This document shows, piece by piece, positions 48,201-57,682 of a stretch of DNA of 64,000 nucleotides. Position numbers and translations under genes: made by a program. This DNA comes from Xenopus tropicalis (Eukaryota; Chordata; Amphibia; Anura; Pipidae): NCBI RefSeq assembly GCF_000004195.4, contig NC_030685.2:52342016-52406015 (forward strand), read 5' to 3'. The notes under the pieces were generated by a model that was given only the letters and a program-made list of their open reading frames with translations, did no database searches and was not told the origin of the DNA. Numbering within the stretch: position 1 is the stretch's first letter; every line of letters starts with the position of its first letter.

Positions 48201-48586
48201 GTCAAAACGAATAGAAGGCCATACAGTCATCACTGTGATGTTCAGCAGCCTGAGAGCCCTGCTAGTCACACTACAGATTGCAGTATATTGCATCCGGCAT
48301 ATTACAGAACTTACACAGTATCTCAGTCAGAACTACTCCTGCTACACTACAGTTATCTGTGAAAAGGCCAGTAGGAATATAAGCTGTGTGTCTGCATTAT
48401 AAACTGTGTTTCTACATTATAAATTGTGTGCATTATAATCTGTGTACTCTCAATACTGCTTATCAGCCTGCATTAAGCCAAGAGAGGCAGCATTTCTACC
48501 TGCAGAGCATCCCCCCTGTGCCTGCCCTCTGCAAACTGTTACATTGTATCAACCCACGCGCAGCAGCTCCCTGTAACCTGACACTC
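48201..48586 (+). other. BEL/Pao leader between 5' LTR and Gag start
   Basis: No convincing tRNA primer-binding site could be matched immediately after the LTR. The frame is open from 48386 but through a GTG; the first in-frame ATG is at 48587. Confidence 0.6.
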
Positions 48587-51500
48587 ATGGCTGAGCAAGT
48601 CTCCCCTCTGAGCCAGGCTGAAAACACTGAAGATCAGCAAATGGCTGACACTCTGCTGCAAGAGGAAGGTGCAGATAATCTGACAGAAGCAAGTGTCAAA
48701 CCCAAACGTATAACCAAACTTTCTTGGAAATCTAAAGAAAACTTTGAGATTACCATGGAAGAGTTCTCAGTTGATCTAGCACATCGCTGGGAGAGGACTG
48801 TACACTACATGTCTGAAGTCACACAGCCTAGCCAGAGAGTACTGCAACTAGAGGGCGCTCTCTTACGCTTCAAGTCTGTATATGAAACTTACCAGAAGCT
48901 CTGCACTAAGTACATGTCATTCCTAAAGAGCACAAACACAGAAGAATCTTTAGAAGAACTGAAAAGGTTTGAACATCTGAACCAGGAGAGAAGTAAAAAG
49001 GTGTCTGAAACCAAAGCTAATGTAGAGGCAAGAATTACACAGCTGCAAGAAACTGCATCTCATCGCTCCACATCTACTAGGCACTCTAAGAGATCTTCGA
49101 GATCATCCCATTCAAGAAGTTCCACGCTCAGTGAACTTATAAGGGCTCGTGCAGAGGTAGAGGCAGCCAAGGTGCGAGCTGCCTTCGCAGATAAGAAAGC
49201 AGAAATGGAGGCAGAAGCTGCCTGTAAGAAAGCAGAGATGGAGGCAGAAGCTGCCCGTAAGAAAGCAGAGATGGAGGCAGAAGCTGCCCGCAAGAAGGCT
49301 GAAATTGAAGTCTTAGACAGAAAATGTGATCAAGCTACAGCAGAAGCAAAATTAAGAGTTTTAGAACAGGCTGTTGGAAGTGATTTAGACAGCGTCAGCA
49401 TGGCAAATTCAGAAGATGCCATGGAGCGCACTAAGAACTATGTCCTCAACCAGAACAGCAATTTCTCTGCCACTTCTGAGGCTCCTGATGACACATACAC
49501 TCCTTTAAGACATCAGCTTTCTGAAAATATTGTGACCACGCAAGACCTCAAACCTTCTGGTCCCTCTGCCCATCAAGATGGGCCCTCAAGCCATACCTCG
49601 CCTCACAAGCCCCAGACTATTAAGTATCAGTCTGTCAACCCAGGGGTCAACATCCTGGCCAAGTTACCGTCATCTCTTCCAGTTACTGATATGCTTCCTG
49701 ATAACAACATTTCTTCTGGATCACGTCCTGCCAAGGCAATGAACTTCCAACCCGTTCCTGGCTTAAACCCCCATGCAAACCCATACTACCCTAGGCCACC
49801 ATGTGCCGATGTGTCAGATCTTGCTAGATACATGGTTCGCCGTGAGCTCACAAGCACTGGCCTCGCAAGCTTCGATGACCACCCTGAAAATTATAGAGGA
49901 TGGAAGTCTACCTTTAAAGCTGCCATAAATGACCTTGGAATACCTCCTGGTGAAGAATTTGACATGTTAATAAAGTGGCTAGGTCCTCAGTCAAGAGAAC
50001 GCGTGAAGCGACTGAAAGCTGTCCACGTTGACAATCCATCTGCAGGCCTACATGCAGCTTGGGAACGCCTAGACCAGAGTTACGGTAGTCCGGAAGCTGT
50101 AGAAAGTGCTCTGCTTAAAAGATTGAAAGACTTCCCCAAGATATCCGGTAAGGATAATCAGAAATTTCAGGAACTGAGTGATCTTTTGCTTGAACTACAG
50201 CTTGCTAAGGCAGATCCACACCTCCCAGGCCTCAGCTATCTTGACACGGCCCACGGTGTGAATCCAATTGCCGCAAAACTGCCATATGGAATACAGGAGA
50301 AGTGGGCAACCATGGGCTCAAAGTACAAGAGAGAGAAACATGTTTCCTTCCCACCATTCTTCTACTTCTGTGACTTCGTCAAGAACATCGCAGAAACCAA
50401 GAACGATCCAAGCTTCCTTTTCAATGAGTCAAACATCTCAGGTCCAAATTTCGGTAAAGACAAATTTGCTCTGGATAAACCCAGGAGTCATAGGGGCCCC
50501 ATGTCAGTTAAAAAGACTAATGTGCTACCTGATCCTGTTGCTAAACTTGAAAGGGGCGGACAAGGAGAGAATACAGAAAATCCCAATCGCCAATGTCCAA
50601 TTCATAAGAAACCACATGCCCTTAAGAACTGCATTGGGTTCCGGAAAAAACCACTGCAAGAACGCAAAGAAATCTTAAAGAAACTCGGGATTTGCTTTAA
50701 GTGTTGTGCTTCAAGAGAACATCTCGCAAAGGATTGTAAGGCTGAAATCAAATGTAAAGATTGTGGAAGCGGTACCCATGTACAAGCACTCCATCCACTT
50801 CAGCATACCTCTTCTTCTGCAGATTCTGATCCTGCCACAAATCATGGCGGGGAGAAAACAAATCAGACAGCAAACTCTACTTCAATTTCTTCTACATGCA
50901 CTGAGGTTTGTGGAGAAGATCTTTGCGACAGATCTTGTGCAAAAATATGTCTAGTCAGAGTGTACCCCAACGGACAGCCTGAAAGAGCCATGAAACTATA
51001 TACGATTCTGGATGATCAAAGCAACCACTCGCTTGCCAAGCCAGAATTCTTTGACCACTTCAGGGTTAAAGGAGATTCCCTACCATACACACTTGGCACA
51101 TGTGGAGGTGTTACAGAAGTGTCGGGAAGAAGAGCTAATGGATTTACGATAGCTTCTCTTGATGGTATTGTAGAACTGCCACTGCCTACCCTTGTTGAAT
51201 GCAACAAGATTCCTTCCCACAGAGAAGAGATCCCTACTCCTGAAGCTGCCTTTCATCATGCACATTTAAGAGCTATAGCTGAACACTTACCACCACTTGA
51301 TAAAAATGCAGAAATCCTTCTTTTGCTCGGCAGGGACATTCTAAGGGTGCATAAGGCACGCCAGCAAATAAACGGTTCCCATGATGCTCCGTATGCCCAG
51401 CGCCTTGATCTTGGCTGGGTTATCATTGGCAATGTGTGTATAAACAGAACAAAAAGAGCTACCAGTATTTCTTCTTGCAAAACCTACGTGCTGCCTAATG

Positions 51501-54469
51501 GACGCGAAACTCTTTTCGAACCATGTCCTTATCATTACAGTGTAAAGGAGAGATTCAACAGCACCAGAGACTGGCAATCCGCCACCAGTGACAGTAAATC
51601 CACCTTTAATCACCTGGAGGATTGCATTGGTGACACAGTATTCATTTCAACTAGTAATGATGACAAACCAGCACTTGCCATTGAAGACAAAGAGTTTCTC
51701 AAGATCATGGATAAAGATTTCACTCAAAACCAAGAAAACAGTTGGGTAGCCCCTCTACCCTTTCGTACACCTAGAGAGAGACTGCCAAACAACCGTCAGC
51801 AGGCAGTTTCCAGATTTGCTTCATTGAAACGTTCCTTTGAGAAGAAACCAGAGATGAAGAAACATTTTGTATCGTTTATGCAGAAGGTTTTAGAAAATGA
51901 TCATGCTGAACCTGCTCCACCATTGAAGGAAGGCGAAGAATGCTGGTATCTTCCATCCTTTGGTGTATACCACCCCCGCAAACCTAGTCAAATTAGAGTA
52001 GTATTTGACTCGAGTGCTCAATATCAAGGAGTCAGTTTGAACAATGTTCTCCTTACTGGGCCTAATTTGAACAATAACCTTATAGGAGTGCTCATCCGAT
52101 TCAGACAAGAGCCTATAGCAGTAATGGCCGACATCCAACAAATGTTTCACTGCTTCATTGTCCGTGAACAGGACAGAAATTACCTTAGGTTCCTATGGCA
52201 TAGGAACAATGACTTGAATGACAAGGTTATAGACTACCGCATGAAAGTGCATGTATTCGGGAACAGTCCTTCACCTTCAGTAGCAATCTACGGGCTGAGA
52301 AGAACCGCCCAAGAAGGGGAACAAGAGTATGGAACTGATGCTCGTCATTTTGTGGAGAAAAACTTCTATGTGGATGATGGCCTTAAATCCTTTCCTACAG
52401 AGGAAGAAGCCATTGACCTTCTACGAAGAGTCCAAGAAATGTTGTCTGTGGCCAACCTCAGACTCCACAAGATCATCTCCAACAGCAACAAGGTAATGAA
52501 GGCCTTTGACAAAGATGACTACGCTACTAACTTAAAGGATCTTGACTTAGGGTCTGAAGACCTTCCCATGCAGCGCAGTCTCGGCTTGCTCTGGGATATC
52601 AAGCAAGATACATTCACCTTTCAAGTGTCAACCTGTGATAAGCCCTTCACAAAAAGGGGAGTTTTGTCAGTAGTCAACAGCATCTACGACCCTTTGGGAT
52701 TTGTAGCTCCAGTCACAATCCGAGGAAAGTTTCTGCTGAGGCAACTTACTTTGGAGAAAGTAGACTGGGACACTCCACTACCTTATAATAAGCTGAAGGC
52801 ATGGAAAACATGGAAGAATTCCTTAAAGGCACTCCAAAATCCCCAAATCCCACGCTGTTATACACCTATCTCCCTAGCTTCCGCTAAAAGAAAAGAAATT
52901 CACATCTTTTCAGACGCATCTGTTGAGGCAATTGCAGCTGTAGCCTACCTTCGTCTTACTGGACTTGATAATAGACCTTCTGTGGGATTTCTCCTAGGTA
53001 AGACTAAGCTGACACCGAAGTCTGGACATACTGTTCCAAGGCTTGAACTCTGCGCAGCTGTGTTAGCTGTAGAAATGGCAGAAACCATAAAGAGTGAAAT
53101 GGACACTGTGATCGATTCCTTTGACTTCTACACTGACAGCAAAGTTGTACTCGGGTACAGTCACAACCAAACCAGACGGTTCTACGTGTATGTCAGCAAC
53201 AGAGTAGAACGTATCCGTAAGTTCTCCACACCACAACAATGGCACTACATTTCAACTAATCAGAACCCCGCAGACCATGGCACTAGGGCATTACCAGCAA
53301 ATGAACTTGCAAGGTCAAACTGGCTATTGCCCCCGGATTTCTTATATGATCAATCTGAGTCCAGCTCTACTGATGTCTTCAACTTAGTGGGTTCTGAAGT
53401 TGACAAGGAAATCAGACCTGAAAGTATCACTCTTTACACGACCATACATCAGAAGAAAACACTTGGATCACACCGCTTCCAGCAATTCTCCACATGGTCA
53501 TCTATAATCCGTGTCGTTGCACGACTGAAACATATTGCTTGCTGCTTCAAGGGTAATTCTGGAATGCCACTTGAGTGCCGTGGTTGGCACATTTGTAAGA
53601 ATCATCCCACCGTTGAAGAAATCTCTCATGCTGAAGAAATTATACTTCAATGTGTGCAACAGGAGATCTACACAAAGGAGATCAACCTTATCACAGAAAA
53701 CTGCAAAGTTCCCAAAAACAATCCTCTTCTAAAATTGAATCCAATTATTGATGAACATGGGTTGTTACGAGTAGGAGGTAGGATTGGAAAATCCAACCTT
53801 TCTAGCAAGGAGCAAAATCCAGTTATTGTTCCTGGCAGTCACCATGTAGCTGTTCTTTTAGTTCGGCATTACCATGAACAAGTGAAGCACCAAGGCCGAC
53901 AGTTCACCGAAGGTGTTGTCAGATCAGCAGGTCTTTGGATCACCGGCATGAAAAGATGCATTTCTTCAGTGATTTACAAGTGTGTTAAGTGTCGTAGGTT
54001 GAGAGGAACTCATCAGCATCAGCAAACGGCTAATCTCCCAATAGACAGATTGAGCACCGACCCACCTTTTACCTATGTTGGTGTAGACGTCTTCGGCCCA
54101 TGGTCGGTCTGTGCACGCAAGACCCGTGGTGGCATGGCTAATAACAAACGCTGGGCCGTACTGTTTACCTGCCTAAGTGCAAGAGCCGTGCATATTGAGG
54201 TAATTGAATCTATGGACTCCTCCTGTTTCATCAATGCACTTCGCAGGTTTTTCGCCATTAGAGGTCCCGTCAAGCAACTCAGGTCTGACTGTGGAACCAA
54301 CTTTGTTGGAGCCTGCAAGGAACTGCAACTTGATAATTTCTTGAAAAACAGTGGATGCTCATGGGTTTTCAACCCTCCTCACTCTTCCCACATGGGAGGT
54401 TCCTGGGAACGCATGATTGGAATTGCAAGGCGAATCTTAAATTCCATGTTGTTAGACTCAGGTTCTTGA
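48587..54469 (+). CDS. BEL/Pao Gag-Pol polyprotein, stopped early
   Basis: 1,960 codons from the first in-frame ATG (MAEQVSPLSQ). An N-terminal coiled-coil Gag region includes three 11-residue repeats KKAEMEAEAAR (residues 203-235). A DUF1759-like Gag domain covers about 405-570. Zinc knuckles follow (C703, C706, H712, C717; C723, C726, H731), then an aspartic-protease-like LDDQS (D809-D810). Reverse transcriptase has D1182 in motif A and YVDD at 1261-1264; RNase H begins near D1443. Integrase has H1761, H1768, C1799, C1802 and catalytic D1834, D1901, E1941. A TGA at 54467 ends the frame 20 residues after the last catalytic residue. The frame stays open beyond it, so the C-terminal part is separated. 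The stop may be a point mutation or a sequencing error. Confidence 0.92.
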   Translation: MAEQVSPLSQAENTEDQQMADTLLQEEGADNLTEASVKPKRITKLSWKSKENFEITMEEFSVDLAHRWERTVHYMSEVTQPSQRVLQLEGALLRFKSVYETYQKLCTKYMSFLKSTNTEESLEELKRFEHLNQERSKKVSETKANVEARITQLQETASHRSTSTRHSKRSSRSSHSRSSTLSELIRARAEVEAAKVRAAFADKKAEMEAEAACKKAEMEAEAARKKAEMEAEAARKKAEIEVLDRKCDQATAEAKLRVLEQAVGSDLDSVSMANSEDAMERTKNYVLNQNSNFSATSEAPDDTYTPLRHQLSENIVTTQDLKPSGPSAHQDGPSSHTSPHKPQTIKYQSVNPGVNILAKLPSSLPVTDMLPDNNISSGSRPAKAMNFQPVPGLNPHANPYYPRPPCADVSDLARYMVRRELTSTGLASFDDHPENYRGWKSTFKAAINDLGIPPGEEFDMLIKWLGPQSRERVKRLKAVHVDNPSAGLHAAWERLDQSYGSPEAVESALLKRLKDFPKISGKDNQKFQELSDLLLELQLAKADPHLPGLSYLDTAHGVNPIAAKLPYGIQEKWATMGSKYKREKHVSFPPFFYFCDFVKNIAETKNDPSFLFNESNISGPNFGKDKFALDKPRSHRGPMSVKKTNVLPDPVAKLERGGQGENTENPNRQCPIHKKPHALKNCIGFRKKPLQERKEILKKLGICFKCCASREHLAKDCKAEIKCKDCGSGTHVQALHPLQHTSSSADSDPATNHGGEKTNQTANSTSISSTCTEVCGEDLCDRSCAKICLVRVYPNGQPERAMKLYTILDDQSNHSLAKPEFFDHFRVKGDSLPYTLGTCGGVTEVSGRRANGFTIASLDGIVELPLPTLVECNKIPSHREEIPTPEAAFHHAHLRAIAEHLPPLDKNAEILLLLGRDILRVHKARQQINGSHDAPYAQRLDLGWVIIGNVCINRTKRATSISSCKTYVLPNGRETLFEPCPYHYSVKERFNSTRDWQSATSDSKSTFNHLEDCIGDTVFISTSNDDKPALAIEDKEFLKIMDKDFTQNQENSWVAPLPFRTPRERLPNNRQQAVSRFASLKRSFEKKPEMKKHFVSFMQKVLENDHAEPAPPLKEGEECWYLPSFGVYHPRKPSQIRVVFDSSAQYQGVSLNNVLLTGPNLNNNLIGVLIRFRQEPIAVMADIQQMFHCFIVREQDRNYLRFLWHRNNDLNDKVIDYRMKVHVFGNSPSPSVAIYGLRRTAQEGEQEYGTDARHFVEKNFYVDDGLKSFPTEEEAIDLLRRVQEMLSVANLRLHKIISNSNKVMKAFDKDDYATNLKDLDLGSEDLPMQRSLGLLWDIKQDTFTFQVSTCDKPFTKRGVLSVVNSIYDPLGFVAPVTIRGKFLLRQLTLEKVDWDTPLPYNKLKAWKTWKNSLKALQNPQIPRCYTPISLASAKRKEIHIFSDASVEAIAAVAYLRLTGLDNRPSVGFLLGKTKLTPKSGHTVPRLELCAAVLAVEMAETIKSEMDTVIDSFDFYTDSKVVLGYSHNQTRRFYVYVSNRVERIRKFSTPQQWHYISTNQNPADHGTRALPANELARSNWLLPPDFLYDQSESSSTDVFNLVGSEVDKEIRPESITLYTTIHQKKTLGSHRFQQFSTWSSIIRVVARLKHIACCFKGNSGMPLECRGWHICKNHPTVEEISHAEEIILQCVQQEIYTKEINLITENCKVPKNNPLLKLNPIIDEHGLLRVGGRIGKSNLSSKEQNPVIVPGSHHVAVLLVRHYHEQVKHQGRQFTEGVVRSAGLWITGMKRCISSVIYKCVKCRRLRGTHQHQQTANLPIDRLSTDPPFTYVGVDVFGPWSVCARKTRGGMANNKRWAVLFTCLSARAVHIEVIESMDSSCFINALRRFFAIRGPVKQLRSDCGTNFVGACKELQLDNFLKNSGCSWVFNPPHSSHMGGSWERMIGIARRILNSMLLDSGS
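49193..49310 (+). repeat. 33-bp in-frame tandem repeat in Gag
   Basis: Three complete units and a partial fourth (49193, 49226, 49259, 49292), each encoding KKAEMEAEAA plus C or R. The units are nearly identical at the nucleotide level, so the amplification is recent. It extends a highly charged helical segment. Confidence 0.9.
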
Positions 54470-55000
54470 CTTACCCACGAGACATTGACTACTCTTCTAG
54501 CTGAAGTTTCTGCGATAATTAATGCAAGACCACTTGTGCCAGTGTCCTCAGATCCGGATTCTCCAACAATATTGACTCCTGCAACTCTTCTCACCCAGAA
54601 GGTTGGCAACATCCCACTACCACCTGTGGACTTGGACTGCTCTAATATTCACAGACGTCAGTGGAAGCAGGTCCAACATCTGGCCAACGTATTCTGGAGC
54701 CGTTGGAGGATAGAATATCTGCATACCCTTCAAAGCCGCCATAAATGGCAAGAGACTAAGCCGAATCTTCAAGAAGGAGACCTTGTGCTACTGAGAGATA
54801 AAGAAGTTTCTCGCAATGACTGGCCAACTGGACTTATTGTCAAAGCCATTCCCAGTGAAGATGGGAAAGTGAGGAAGGTCGAAGTTAAGACTACCAAAGG
54901 AGGTACAACTAAGATCTTCTTCAGACCTGTTACCGAGGTGGTGTTGCTTCTACCTTGTGAAACACATTCTTCAGGTCAAAGCAAGACTCCTGAGACCTGA
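54470..55000 (+). pseudogene. BEL/Pao Pol C-terminal segment after the stop
   Basis: The same frame as Gag-Pol continues for 176 codons to a TGA at 54998. It covers the end of the integrase region (EVSAIINARPLVPVSSDPDS) and a DUF5641-like domain with landmarks HLANVFWSRWRIEYL and GDLVLLRDKEVSRNDWP. Such sequence normally ends the BEL/Pao polyprotein, so the preceding TGA is a disruption and not the natural end. No other frameshift or stop is seen. Confidence 0.88.
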
Positions 55001-55259
55001 AACTGCTTATCCTTTGGATTACAATTGTGAGTCAGCTGAGGTTTGACATATTGTGGCCTCTCTGACTTGAAGATGGGTTGTTCTTTGTTGTGTTACAAGA
55101 ACTTCTGTCAAGAGAACCTACTGAGACCTCTTCAAGCAACATGTTTGCTATGTTTATTGTTGTTTGCTTATTTTTTTCAGGTTCAAGGACTGATTCGTTG
55201 AGCTATGAACTTAACATTAGACTAATGTTGGTATATATTAGTGAAATCTAAAGATTTCA

Positions 55260-55268
55260 GGCGGGGAG
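55260..55268 (+). other. Polypurine tract
   Basis: GGCGGGGAG ends exactly one base before the 3' LTR starts; the expected primer site for plus-strand DNA synthesis in LTR elements. Confidence 0.8.
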
Positions 55269-55645
55269 TGTTGTGTCCCACATACATGTGTTATGATGTT
55301 CATCAACTAGTTTGCCTGTAGCTAGTTTGTCCCTCTCTCTTCCCTGTAGTTTGGTTCCTCCCATTTAGTCTCCCCTCCCACAGTCAGTATTTTTCAGACA
55401 AGTATCTGTAAGCATGTGCTGCATCCATCTTTCTGTATCTGGTAAAGTTACTTCGTTTTGACCTATGGATTTGTCACTGTAAGATCTGCACTGCAAGATT
55501 AAACTTCTTCAAGATCTTCACCTGTGTCTTCCATTGAGTCGCCTATCTGTGGATACTGCCCTTATGTAAGTTATTGCCATTCCACTGGGACTTGGGACAG
55601 TCTAGGGATCAGTAATTACATAGCCACAGCAGCTGAAACAGAATA
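55269..55645 (+). repeat. 3' LTR of BEL/Pao element
   Basis: 377 bp with no difference from the 5' LTR found by eye. Followed by ATTAG, matching the 5' flank. Confidence 0.93.
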
Positions 55646-55650
55646 ATTAG

Positions 55651-56010
55651 TATGACGTCTTTCTTCTTGAGGAAAATTTTTAACGTACACTTTACTTAAT
55701 TAGTCTCTTGGCCTTAATACACTAAAGTCTTACAATGCTGTTTTTGTGTGAGCTATCTGGTAACATGCTGGGAAATAAGAATGGCAATCTGGGGCAAGAT
55801 TTGCTATATGCCACAAAGTCATAGAGCTGTTACAGGAAATAGTGTGAGAATATTTACATAGACTAGACTGTTTTGTTTTTTTACATGGTCTTTAGTAACA
55901 AAGGCTATAGGTTCTTGTTGCTCAGTCATACAACAAGAACAATAATGCTAAATTATAGGTTGCCCTTAGATGAAGGAGTAAATTGTCATAAATTTAGTAA
56001 AACAACACAA
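55651..56010. other. Intron sequence, nothing recognised
   Basis: AT-rich; no feature. Confidence 0.55.
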
Positions 56011-56296
56011 TTTTTATATGTAATGATTTTGTTATGTCACAACTTGTTTCTCGGCATGGTGACCTCTTCTATCTACAGTACATTGCTCATGTAAGAAGCT
56101 GCTGTTGTGCTGCATTACCCAGTAACTCAGAGGGAGTGTCAACCAGTTGGAGATTTTTATATGCAATGACTTTGTTATGTCACAACTCTTTTCTTGGTAT
56201 AGTGACCTCTTCATTCTTCATCTTCAGTGGTCATGTAAGAAGCTGCTGTTGTGCTGCATTGCCCAGTAACTCAGAAGGAAAGTTAACACAATTGGA
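56011..56296. repeat. Tandem duplication of about 142 bp
   Basis: Unit 1 (56011-56152) and unit 2 (56153-56296) share TTTTTATATG, TTGTTATGTCACAACT and GTAAGAAGCTGCTGTTGTGC in the same order. It ends about 240 bp before bmpr2 exon 2. Divergence is roughly a tenth of positions by eye. Confidence 0.85.
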
Positions 56297-56533
56297 GAAA
56301 CATCACTCTTCACTCATTTAATGATTTATGGCACAAAAAAATCTTTTAGCATTCATCAGTGAACAAAGATATAGGTTTGCCATCTAGCAACCCAATTCCA
56401 GTAACATAGGATTTATATTTCTAAAATGAATTAAATCTTACATATATAACACAGTTCATCAGTTTGCCAGTATTATTAATGTAAAATAAATATTCTTCAT
56501 TGCATTTATTTTTTAATATTTAATTCCATTTAG

Positions 56534-56707
56534 CTACTCAAAGTGAGGAACGCCTGTGTGCCTATAAGGATCCTAATAACCAGGACCAGGCACTCAGCGA
56601 AAGTCAGATATCGCTGGAGAATGGCACTGTTAAGTGTACCAAGGGCAATATCTGTTTTGGATTATGGGAGAAAACAAGAGATGGCGAAATCAATCTCGTC
56701 AGACAAG
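56534..56707 (+). CDS. bmpr2: bmpr2 exon 2: first half of ligand-binding domain
   Basis: 174 nt, phase 1 at both ends, between acceptor TTTAG and donor GTAAGT (56708). With the preceding base it reads [14 protein letters not shown]..., then an N-glycosylation site (ENGT), a cysteine in [16 protein letters not shown], and INLVRQ leading into exon 3. This matches the start of the BMPR2 activin-receptor-type ectodomain, which binds BMP ligands outside the cell. Three of the ten conserved cysteines lie here. It is one codon longer than the 171-nt human exon as remembered. Confidence 0.95.
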
Positions 56708-57247
56708 GTAAGTGTACCTGATTAAATCTGCCCTGTATGACCATCTTATGGCACATTGGCTTATTTACCACGCCTTATGCAGTGTGCAAATTTGGGTTGC
56801 AACTGCCATATTTATAACCCACAATGCAGCATGTTTACCAAAATTTGAGTGTAATTGTGGTTGCAGTAGGGTGATGCAGTTTGTCAAAATTTGTGCAGTT
56901 ATGCTTGCACTTTGAAATGATTCAGATGCAATTGCTTTAAAAGTCTTCACTTGTTAAATTTAATTCCTTTCAGTGCTTACTGTCAAAAATATGTCTTCAG
57001 AAGTGCAAGGAGCACCTTTTGACACAATTATCTTAAACAAATTGGATTTTTTTTGCAACTGACTGTGGAGAACTTTGTATGTCTTCAGCTGCATCCATTA
57101 AACACATAAGGGCTCATTTACATTCTCAAGCACAATGGGCAACTTGCTTTTACCTGCAGTAGGTTGCTGACAATCCGTCTTGTGTGCCCTAAATATCTTT
57201 CCTGCTCTTCCTCTTTCTGGACTTCAGTTTTAAAAAAGTTTGTAGAA

Positions 57248-57674
57248 CAGGGGGCTCAAACTCAATTAACCTGGGGGCCGCAGGAGGCAAAGTCAGGATG
57301 AGGCTGGGCCGCATAAGGGATTTCACAAAAAATTGGCTTTCAAGGGATAATGCAAGGCACGGCGGGCGGGAGCTGCTGATTGCGGAAATGACGTTATGCC
57401 ATCATAACAGTTATTATGGGAAGACGTTCTGTGTGCACAATTAGCTCCTTAGCATCTAATTGTGCACACAGAACGTCTTCCCATAATAACTGTTATGATG
57501 GCATAAAGTCATTTCCGCAATCAGCAGCTCCCACCCGCCGTGCCTTGCATTATCCCTTGAATCGCAATAAAAATCGCGATCCATTCATTGCTTTTGAGAA
57601 GGCGTTGGTGCGGGCCACAAAATATTGTACCGAGGGCCGCAAATGGCCCGCGGGCCGCGAGTTTGAGACCCCTG
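57248..57674. mobile_element. Fold-back hAT MITE
   Basis: A 427-bp element with ends CAGGGGGCTCAAACTC and GAGTTTGAGACCCCTG and the exact 8-bp duplication TTGTAGAA (57240-57247 and 57675-57682). The core is a hairpin with arms 57340-57444 and 57455-57560 separated by about 10 nt. Non-coding; the frame across the right half is incidental. Confidence 0.9.
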
Positions 57675-57682
57675 TTGTAGAA

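Larger units (their letters stand above)
47824..55645 (+). mobile_element. Full-length BEL/Pao LTR retrotransposon
   Basis: A 7.8-kb element with 377-bp LTRs at 47824-48200 and 55269-55645 that read as identical. It is flanked by the 5-bp duplication ATTAG (47819-47823 and 55646-55650). A polypurine tract GGCGGGGAG directly precedes the 3' LTR. One long Gag-Pol frame follows the order Gag, protease, reverse transcriptase, RNase H, integrase, which with the Gag DUF1759-like and C-terminal DUF5641-like domains defines BEL/Pao. No envelope frame is present. Identical LTRs and an intact duplication imply recent insertion. It lies in intron 1 of bmpr2 in sense orientation. Confidence 0.95.
8610..56533 (+). 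other. bmpr2: bmpr2 intron 1 (about 48 kb)
   Basis: Bounded by GTAAGT at 8610 and a TTTAG acceptor at 56531-56533, phase 1. It contains most of the mobile elements listed here, including the sense-oriented BEL/Pao retrotransposon at 47824-55645. A long first intron is also found in mammalian BMPR2. Confidence 0.85.

Noticed and set aside
48386..48586. Extra N-terminal residues of the BEL/Pao frame
   Set aside because: The open frame begins at GTG; the first in-frame ATG is at 48587, so the earlier part is leader.
49060..49293. Minus-strand Ala/Ser-rich frame opposite Gag
   Set aside because: A shadow of the 33-bp coiled-coil repeat on the other strand.
55001..55259. Possible envelope gene between Pol and the 3' LTR
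   Set aside because: Only about 260 bp with no long frame; too short for an envelope.
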